Part shown: piece after piece, positions 56,211-64,000 of the stretch | Layout of the letters: the number at the start of each line of letters is the position of its first letter | Position numbering within the stretch: the stretch's first letter is position 1 | Source of the DNA: Ligula intestinalis | Taxonomy: Eukaryota; Platyhelminthes; Cestoda; Diphyllobothriidea; Diphyllobothriidae | DNA length: 64,000 nt | Reading direction: 5' to 3' | Assembly (NCBI GenBank): GCA_036362985.1 | Contig: JAYGXS010000003.1 | Span: 37,137,738-37,201,737 of the forward strand | Notes under the pieces: model-generated | What the model was told of the DNA's origin: nothing | What the model saw: only the letters and a program-made list of their open reading frames with translations | Databases searched by the model: none | Position numbers and translations under genes: made by a program

Positions 56211-56355
56211 TATTATCTGCCCTTTGGAAATATCCTTTCTGAGTGGGACGAATTCTTTGCTTTCACAATCTAACTGGACTGCGTATTATCTGCCCCTTGG
56301 AAATATCCTTTCTGAGTAAGACGAATCCTTCGCTTTCACAATCTAACTGGACCGT
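56211..56355 (+). repeat. 73-bp direct tandem repeat, two copies
   Basis: TATTATCTGCC..TTGGAAATATCC starts at 56211 and again at 56284, with few differences through CTTTCACAATCTAACTGGAC. It lies just upstream of the CR1-like LINE and might be part of its 5' UTR. Confidence 0.75.
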
Positions 56356-56860
56356 GGATTATACCACGCTCTGGAAGTTATCCCTACGATCAGCACAAGT
56401 CTGGAAGTTCACTCGCTCCAAAAAACAACGTCGCTGCTTCTGACTCTGATTGCTACAGTGCAAAGAACTCCTAACAACAAAGGCTGAGTCATTCACATTA
56501 AAAATGCTGACTGTTGAATTTAATCGCACAAGCAAATTTTTTCGCCATCTATAACAGCACGGCCGGTTGATCGCAGACTTTGAATTAATGCACTCTAATA
56601 TAATAACCAATAGCATGGGTAACGCTAACGTGCACGATCCATGTCTACTAGATGAAAAAGAATGTTCAACGATGGCTTGATTTAAACCCCGAACCTCTTT
56701 CCATAATGTCGGACGCTCAACAGACTTCACCACCAGCTCACACCCTTAAGACCAAGTCGCTGAGATATACTCTAACGGGTACAATCAGGTTAACTTATGT
56801 AAGCCGCCTCTTACAACCTTTGAGAAGGTACTCCCAGAAATAGCCGAAGCGCTTTAAATA

Positions 56861-57763
56861 ATGCGTACCAAATCCCAGACCACCTTTTATGCAAAAACGC
56901 ATCTTCTTTCACCAACCATCTTGGAACCGAACACGACCCATCCAAATAAGCCTGTGCGCGCAGATTGCGATGGATGTCTTAACCTAGCCACGCGCGTAAT
57001 GCGTTTAGAGGGAAACCTTGAATTGCACGCGGAGATACTAGCAGTGCTCATAAAGCAACCGGATGCGGTGCATGCAGAGAACAGGTCAGTGGTTAATAAA
57101 CCAGGAAACCACGAGTCCAGCAGGGCCAAACGCAGGCGCATACACCAGCAGAAGGCGGCTGAAGAGTGACCTGCTAAAGACCAACCAAAGCCCTCAGTTT
57201 TGTGGCAAGACAGAACTTGGAGCACGCCATGTGAACAAAAAGCAAGACAACCACTCCAAGAGGAGACTTCTGAAGAAAAGGAAGTTAAATTGGACCAAAG
57301 GGCAAACGGTAACTTAGAAGAAAACGCAACCAGCAAAATGTCCATAGAATCTTTCACAGATCTGGACTTCGAAACCCCTGCTGCTACTTTGCTTCAGTGG
57401 AATGTGACCACGGCCCAAGCTCGAGCCAACCGTAAACAACATATAGTGAAACAGGGTGCACCAGAATCAAGGGCTTCCATTTCTGGGGATAAGGTGGAGC
57501 ACGATCGAGGTCTCATCTGGGAGTACGCTAAATCACTGCTAAGAGGCACTGAGTCTGTAAAGATTCTCAAAACATATAGAATAGGCAAGGATCAGCCACC
57601 GAATGGTTCAAGCTCTCGGCCACGACCATTAAAGGTCAATTGGGACTCCGAAGCGCAGGCCCAGCTTCTGCTGGAAAGAAAGTCGTCTCTGCGGAGCATG
57701 CATGCCGGAGTTTTCTTTCAGCCGGATTATGAACCAAAGAACGCAGGACCATGTGACTTTTGA
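56861..57763 (+). pseudogene. LINE ORF1 relic
   Basis: The first frame (56861-57169) contains CDGCLNLATRVMRLEGNLEL, a probable coiled coil. The second (57200-57763) has ESVKILKTYRIGK, PRPLKVNWDSEAQAQLLLER and MHAGVFFQPDYEPK, which match ORF1-type proteins of CR1-like elements. A frameshift lies between them at about 57170-57200. ORF1 proteins bind element RNA. Confidence 0.6.
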
Positions 57764-57949
57764 AAAACGATCTAAAAGACCAAAAAAAAACAAAGGCGAA
57801 ACCAGCCTAAAAATAAGAGGAGGAGAAATAGTTCACATCGAATGAAATTTTCTTTGGCCGGAAGAAGTCAGGTGGAAAACTTAACCAAGGTCAACCGGCC
57901 GGTTCTAGAAGATACCACAAGCAATAGTGGCCGCTGCCTCGAGATCTAT

Positions 57950-58655
57950 TAAACCAATTGTCAGAGTCTCTTCAATAAACTTGACGAACTCAAAATGCTA
58001 GTATCAGGGCAGAAACTGCATATAATTGCATTGACAGAGACTTGGCTGACCGAAGCAATAAAGATCAGCGATGTCAGCATTGAAGGCTATCAACTGTTCC
58101 GCTGCAACAGATCTCAACGTAGGGGCGGAGGAGTGGCACTTTATGTAGCCAATGAAATTTCCTGTTGTCAGAGGGAAATCTCAGCCATAGCCCTACGACG
58201 ATATTAAATAATTTCGTGCAAAATTTTGAGTAGGCAACATGCGGCACTCAATATATGCGTTGTTTATCGGCCTTCCGGCTCCAGCGAAAGTGACGGCGTA
58301 GAACTGCTAAGTTCACTGACAGTTATCTGTAAACAGGAAAACCTATTACTCCTGTGTGATTTCAACGCTCCTAGCATCGATTGGATGAGGCGTGCAGTAA
58401 AGGTCGCAGCAGCACCTTTCAATTATCAACTGCTTCAGTTTTCTTTGGACGAATATCTCATTTAACACATAGACTTCTCAACCCGACTGCAAGAAGGCCA
58501 GCGATCAAGCTGTCTAGATCTCGTGTTTAGTAAAGAAGAGGGGATCATAAAGGAAGTGAACTCACAACCACCACTTGGGTTAAGCGACAACGTTGCATTT
58601 ACCTGTGTGTGTGCCCAACCTACTGTCTCCAAAATCGCAAATAAAGAGGCGCAGA
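57950..58655 (+). pseudogene. LINE endonuclease domain
   Basis: Motifs in order: ALTETWLTEA (Glu), GYQLFRCNRSQRRGGGVALY, CVVYRPSG, LLCDFNAPSIDW (Asp/Asn) and CLDLVFSKEEG, with GLSDNVAF where SDH is normal. The last His of the catalytic set therefore reads Asn. In-frame stops occur at about 58204 and 58463. This domain would nick the target DNA. Confidence 0.75.
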
Positions 58656-60251
58656 AATAGTTGGAAAGCCGATTTTGAAGAAATGAGACGTACCCCTTCC
58701 GAAGAAAACTGGTTACCCAATACGAACGATACAAATGAATTATGGCAGCATATCCAAGGGACCGTAAAGCGCTTTCTTGAAGTCCATTGCCCAATGAAAG
58801 TAAGACCATGTGCCAGACCTCCATATGTCAACCAGCCGATGAGAAGGGCAATAAAGAAGCAACAAAGGCTGTGGAAAAAGTACGATCATCTACAAGATTC
58901 AACATCACTTGCCGAATATACAGCGCAACGAAATATATGCCGTAAGGAAATACGAAATTCTAGAACTGCCTTTGAGCGTCAACTTACAACACAAGCCACA
59001 ATATGTCCAAAGAAGTTTCATGGGCACATCCGCAGTCAAAGGAAGCACCCGGACGATATTGCAACTCTAAGGGATAACCTCGGGAACGTAGAAACGGAAG
59101 GACCGCGGAAAGTAGAGTTACTGTCAGAGTTTTTCAGCTCGGCGTTTACGATGGAATCCCCCGACGACAATCCGGGAGTAGAAGTGGGCGAAGGTTCAAC
59201 CGTTATTGGAACTGTTACCTTTTCTCTCGCAGACGTAAGACATGTCCTCAGTCACATCAAACCAGACAAGTCTGCTTGACCGGATGAGATCCCTGGACTG
59301 ATACTTTAAAAATTGCCGGCCGAGCTTTCGGTGCGTCTTTCATCTCTGTTCGAGCTTTCCAAGAGAACATGGGACTTGCCTTTGCAGTGGAAGACGGCCA
59401 ACATCGTACCGTTATATAAGGGAGGAAGCACAATGTCTGCAAACAGCTTTTGGCCCATAAGCTTGACTTGCCTTTCCTGCAAAATGATGGAGGTCCTCGT
59501 CAAGCAGGCTATACTAAGATTTTGCGATGAAAATGACATCATACAAAATTTCCAACACGGCTTTCGGCGAGGGTGCTCCTGCCTTTCAAATTTACTGACT
59601 TCCATTGAGGCCTGGACAAGTTCTTTAGAAGAGGGCTTCGAAGTGGACGTAGTGTACATCAATTTCCGCAAAGCCTTTGACAGCGTGCCCCGTCAACACC
59701 TTTTACATAAACTGAGCGTTCTTGGCATCAAGGGGAAAATTTTGGACTGGATTAGGTCATTTTTAGTCGTTCGAAAACAACGCATTTGCATCGGGGAGGA
59801 TAAATCAGACTGGGTTGACGTAGTTAGTGGGGTTCCTCAAGGCTCCGTTGTCGGTCCTATACTCTTCATTCTCTATGTAAATGACAGCTTTAAAGAACTG
59901 GACTGCGGTAAAATCATGTTCGCCAATGACGTTAAGCTCTGGCAGGTCATTGAGCGTCCAAGCAACCGAAACGCTCTTCAAAATAATCTTTGCAAACTGC
60001 AGACGTGGTCCGAGAGATGGCTGCTGGATTTCAATGGGCAAAAGTGTGCCGTCCTCCACCTACGTACAACAAACTACCCTATCCCCCAGAGCAGCTGGAC
60101 ACATCACCTGAAAAACAGCCAAATTCCCGTAGCATGTACGCAAAAGGCATCGACATTTGGAAACAGAGTAATCTGTAGCCCTCATTACAATGTATCAAAG
60201 CTGCAAATAAAGCCACGAGAGTGCTGCAGGCTATCAAAAGGGCGTTTCTAG
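58656..60251 (+). pseudogene. LINE reverse transcriptase
   Basis: The linker frame 58593-59279 (RRAIKKQQRLWKKYD, ICRKEIRNSRTAFERQ, KHPDDIATLRD, LLSEFFSSAFT) reaches KPDKSA, then a TGA where GPDEIPG should follow. The frame 59313-60251 carries VPLYKGG, FQHGFRRGCSC, NFRKAFDSVPRQHLLHKL, VVSGVPQGSVVGPILFILY and MFANDVKLW. The catalytic FADD box reads FAND, a substitution in the essential Asp pair. It cannot be active as it stands. Confidence 0.85.
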
Positions 60252-60720
60252 CCTTCGACGAAGATCTTTTTGGCAAAGTCTATGGTAAATTTGTTCGACC
60301 ACACCTAGAATATGGCATACAGGCTTGGCGACCATGGCTAGCAAAGGACAGCACATGTCTGGAGAAAGTGCAACGTCGGACAACAAAGCTAGTAAGAGGT
60401 CTATAGAACCACACTTACATGGACAGACTGGCATGCCTAAATTTATTCCCTCTGCGCTACAGGCAACAAAGAGGGCATTATATCTTAGTTTACAAGATAA
60501 TAAACGGTCTTGAGAAAGGATTACGCTTTCAGGACATGTTTCAGTGGCACCTCTCGCCTCATCTTCGTGGACACACAATGAAGCTGTGCACGAAGATGTC
60601 CAAGATAACCTCCGCTCTGAATTCTTCACGTAACGTGCCATACAACAGTGGAACAACCTTCCACAGTCAGTCGTGGAGGCCACTTCCCTTTAGATGTAAA
60701 ACAACGCTTGGATAATTACA
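60200..60720 (+). pseudogene. LINE ORF2 C-terminal region
   Basis: Frames carry AIKRAFLAFDEDLFGKVY, VRPHLEYGIQAWRPWLAK, LEKVQRRTTKLVRGL, LNLFPLRYRQQRGHYI and VYKIINGL. This is the C-terminal region typical of CR1/jockey-like ORF2, split by at least two frameshifts. The relic at 30560-30885 aligns with its first part. Confidence 0.75.
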
Positions 60721-60905
60721 TGCGTCCCCTCTCTTCCCTCCAAGTCTGAATTCTAACAACCAGACATATATTGTAAGAAAAATGCTACTCACTGTTTGCC
60801 AATACTATGTTAGAAGTGGTAAATTTTTATAGGTGATCAATAGGGTTTTCAAAAGGTATCGCCTATTATCCTCACCAAATAAACTGAAAAAAACTGAAAA
60901 CTAAA

Positions 60906-62585
60906 AAAGGTGGAATAATAATCCCTTCCAGTACTGGAAAATTTTGTGCGAAGTCAAGCAAATGGAACTCAAGTGAAGTTTAAGCAATCTCATTTATTTT
61001 CAGAAAAAAGCAGTGAACAAGTTAAAAAAAATTATATTTAGCTATTCTGTGAAGTTTTTTGGCAAAAAATGCAGTAACAAAAAGTCTTGGTCGATAATTA
61101 TCTTTTACCGTACAGCTGGTCGTGCGCGCAAACAAAGTGTCTACATGCAACCGCGGAGACAGCCTAATGAAGGCCTTATTGAATGTAAGTAATGTAGAAA
61201 TGTAGTTTTTTGTAAACAAAAGTTTCCACTCAAGCATTATTTACAAACGGAACAGCCAGAAGAAAAATGAGTATCGTAAAATATGGTCATATACGTGGCC
61301 TGTATTTTTTGCATTCACACGTTCATTGCGGATTTTAGAGTAAATCTCCTTAAGCGAAAAATAATCCGCTATAAAGAAAAAGGTATTTTCTTTCATCTCC
61401 AGTCATATTTAATCGTTTTTCTTCAGATACATTGAAGAAAGTGTCAAACGTTCCCAATTTCACTATGAAATAACCTTGGAAGTAGGAAATATACGCAGAA
61501 TTTCGTCAGCTTAATATCCAATAAAAGCCCTTTTTAAAGAGGTAACTTATTCTGGAACCTTTTTTAATTAATCTTAGGAATAAAAATATGCAGACATGCT
61601 GTATGCTCAAAAATGTGGTTTGCTCGTTTGAAGCATTTCCACATTTGATCAACATGGCCATTTGCATAGAAAATAATATCCGAAAGCTCGTTTTTTTTCA
61701 GTAAATGCTGTTTAGTTCTATCTTATTTCAAAGGGTTTGATGTAAACTTTGAACAAATGTAAAAATGAATACACGAACAACTAGCGAAATGAAGAGCGAA
61801 TTTATTCAACGATATTCAATAACTACGTATATAATCATTCCCACATATGCAAAATATTTTGACTTAAGGCAAGTTCTTTTTGTATGAAGAAACAGGTCGC
61901 TTTAATTTATTGCTCTAATTTATAGCTATTTTCGACGTCTCCACAAGCTGGGAATTTTCGAGAAAATTTTAGTTTTCTTAACAAACACTTAGTACTTCTG
62001 ATATTTCTTTTAAGTACTTAATATGCCTAATGCTGCTCATTATTATTTATAACTTTTCGTAAATGCGTTCCCGCTGGTATTGGAGAAATAATCAAACATT
62101 TACAAATTTAGGAAATTTGCTTGCAGCACTCGCAGAACTGTACAAATAGAATCTTCTTCTACAAGTGGCCAAGACATTTTAGAACATAAGTTTCTCATTC
62201 GACTATGAAAAGCATCATTCAGGTCTCACATTTGTGTGTCAAACACCTGCGTCACGGATGGCGGCCAAACTATACCAAATGTGACTTGCCCATCCAATAG
62301 GTTTCCCCGAACCTCCCGATTGTCCCCCCGGACGAATGAACAAAGGACTTAGCAGCAGATGCCAGCCAGTTTGAAACCCCTTATGACAAATATAATCTAA
62401 CCATTTACACCTACCACACACACACACACCAATTCATACAACAGAATTTGCAAAAGGTGGGCTTCCCACTTATGCGGGATATGCCTATTTGGATGCTGGG
62501 CAGTGCGCTTGCCCTATCGGCGGTGGCGAAGTGGGTCACATGTCTGTTGTAGGCATATGTGCTGTGACGTGGGTCATATGGCCGA
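60906..62585. other. No recognisable gene
   Basis: Very AT-rich up to about 62100. A (CA)n run lies at 62415-62430. Confidence 0.4.
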
Positions 62586-62590
62586 ACAAG

Positions 62591-63290
62591 TCAATTAGAT
62601 GAAAATCTACCCCGGGGTAGTTCGGACAGGTATATGTCTAGGTTTCCGACACTGCGATGGATTTGCAACTGCCCAACTAGGCCGACACTTGGTTCAAATG
62701 TACAGAAGCAGCAAAAACAAGGTGGGACTTTGGCCACTGGGCTATTTGTTCTGGCGGTTCTAGTAATGGCGGCAACGCTGGTGGTGAATTTGGGAGTGCT
62801 GGAGACAGATGAGAACTCGGGTGTAGGATGTGGTTGGATTATAATGACCTTGTAGTGGATCCCTCTGTCTTGTATATGCAGGTGGTCGAAAAGACGTCTG
62901 CTATGTTTGAATGTCCTGAGGCACAGCAAGCAACAAGGCACGTGTGACGGCTGCATGTCACAGCTCCAGTTATGGAGCAACTGATCTCGGTGCCACGCTT
63001 TCGCAAGTGACTAACCAGGTCCACGCGTGATGAAAAAATGCAGTCTCCATGGGGAAGGGTTGGCATTTAGTCCACAGTGTTAGTGACAAGTGCAGTGGTG
63101 GTAATGCCTGACAAGCCGATAAGAGAGTCTAGATTGATTAATCTAGTGGTGGCGGTAGTGGTGATGCTGCGTGAAATGAGCGACATAATTGGTTGTGTTG
63201 CCATTGCATTGTGTCCGGAGATGTCGAACAGGGCCTGTCCTTGCCTGAAATTTCTGTTTATTAAGGTGAACACGATGGCAAGGTGAAGGG
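62591..63290 (-). pseudogene. Relic of a C2H2-finger, Thr/Ser/Pro-rich repeat protein
   Basis: On the minus strand, CIFSSRVDLVSHLRKR, then in a shifted frame CCLLCLRTFKHSRRLFDHLH with IQDRGIHY, then a Pro/Thr/Ala/Ser linker, then CCFCTFEPSVGLVGQLQIHRS. These are decayed versions of alternating C2H2 fingers of the form CPHCxRTFxxRxGLxGHLRIHR that are highly repeated in diphyllobothriid tapeworm gene sets. Key Cys/His are partly lost (CCFC, GQLQIH). Whether the source is a retroelement C-terminus or a gene family cannot be told here. Confidence 0.55.
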
Positions 63291-64000
63291 GCTTGTGTCA
63301 GTGGTCCGCAATAGTTGCGTCTTGCAGTCTACTTTTTTGACTTGATAGTGGCCTACAAGATAGCTACTCCAGCTTATTCAGCGGTGCATCACACCGGATG
63401 ATACTGAATGCGGTTAATCTAGAACCGAGAGTTTGTTTGCAGATACTTGAGGGATTTAATCGAAGTGTGCAAATGGGGACGCTTCTGTCCACCTTATTTG
63501 CGAGCACCCATAGCGAAGAAACCGTAGCATAGGCGTTCGGGCAGGTGCTAGACATTCATTCTCATGGTGTGGTCCCTCCACTGTAGTTGTGTCTACCCAA
63601 AAAAATCGCGACCACTCATCAGCTGCTCCTAGTCACTGTAAAACATTAATAACGAATAAGAGAACGCAACAATTTGAATTCCTGCAGAAAAGTCAACACA
63701 AAAACAGCGAGTTCATAGTATGCTGCCACATAGGCTAACCGATAGAGGCAGAAACTTAAAATGCCCTATTGGAAGTAAAAGTGGGGGAAAAGACTAAAGC
63801 AAAGAAGAGGGGAAGGAATACACAACTCTAGGAGCTGGAGGGTAACGAGGCAACTTTGGAGTAACTACGTGCTCCAACTGTTTACGTCGGTAGGGTTTCA
63901 CGCGCCGTGTATAGGCCGCCTCCAGGTTGAGCGATGTCCGAGCGGTTCGTACCCGAACAAGTAATCAGAAGGATATTTTACGGCCAGCAGAGTGACCCGT
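63291..64000. other. No recognisable gene
   Basis: Short frames only at the window edge; nothing supportable. Confidence 0.35.

Larger units (their letters stand above)
56861..60905 (+). mobile_element. CR1-like non-LTR retrotransposon, near full length but dead
   Basis: The order is ORF1 relic, apurinic-type endonuclease, RT, C-terminal domain, then a 3' end of short A-rich repeats (AAACTGAAAAAAACTGAAAAC at about 60878-60899), as in CR1-clade LINEs which end in short tandem repeats rather than poly-A. Stops, frameshifts and active-site changes disable it. The 5' end is uncertain and may extend to about 56200. Confidence 0.8.

Noticed and set aside
1..64000. CRISPR arrays, bacterial operons, ribosome binding sites
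   Set aside because: The window is eukaryotic: spliced RIOK1, LTR and non-LTR retroelements. No regularly spaced short repeats were seen.

Overview
The window looks like nuclear DNA of a flatworm, most likely a diphyllobothriidean tapeworm (Spirometra / Dibothriocephalus / Schistocephalus type). Three things point there. The repeats are the mix expected of flatworms: Penelope-like elements, CR1-like LINEs, Ty3/gypsy, hAT, and tRNA-like SINEs. A relic of Thr/Ala/Pro-rich C2H2 fingers sits at the right end. One gene appears to carry introns of only 30 to 42 nt. The species call is inference; no rRNA, true tRNA or mitochondrial marker is present.

Only one cellular gene is recognised with confidence: RIOK1 (RIO kinase 1) on the + strand. 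Its three visible exons are at about 37752-37998, 42544-43031 and 44942-45622, and their splice phases match. A second apparently intact gene lies on the minus strand at 25306-27324. It is a DDE (Tnp2/EnSpm-like) transposase joined to a DUF4806-like C-terminal domain, readable as five exons separated by four mini-introns.

Layout. 1-10 kb: degenerate dispersed repeats, a SINE pair, a CpG-rich block at 5.2-6.1 kb and TTAGGG-like tracts. 10.4-14.7 kb: a broken hAT element with a nested insertion, truncated by a Penelope-like fragment whose 3' end is a hammerhead ribozyme; a MITE-like element follows. 19.0-19.7 kb: head-to-head SINEs containing hammerhead cores. 25.3-27.3 kb: the transposase-DUF4806 gene. 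28.6-29.3 kb: a large palindrome. 30.0-31.5 kb: tandem repeats and a LINE fragment with a 5' inversion. 32.7-37.7 kb: a Ty3/gypsy element with an inverted gag duplication, abutting the first visible RIOK1 exon. 40.4-42.2 kb: an internally deleted Penelope-like element inside a RIOK1 intron. 44.2 kb: a SINE in the next RIOK1 intron. 50.1-51.2 kb: an internally deleted hAT with target-site duplication. 53.7-54.3 kb: a second copy of a dispersed repeat. 56.2-60.9 kb: a nearly full-length but dead CR1-like LINE. 62.6-63.3 kb: the C2H2 relic. Long stretches between these hold nothing I can identify.

The most interesting signals are RNA-level: a complete hammerhead fold at the end of the Penelope-like element, and a second type of hammerhead shared by at least five copies of a tRNA-derived SINE.
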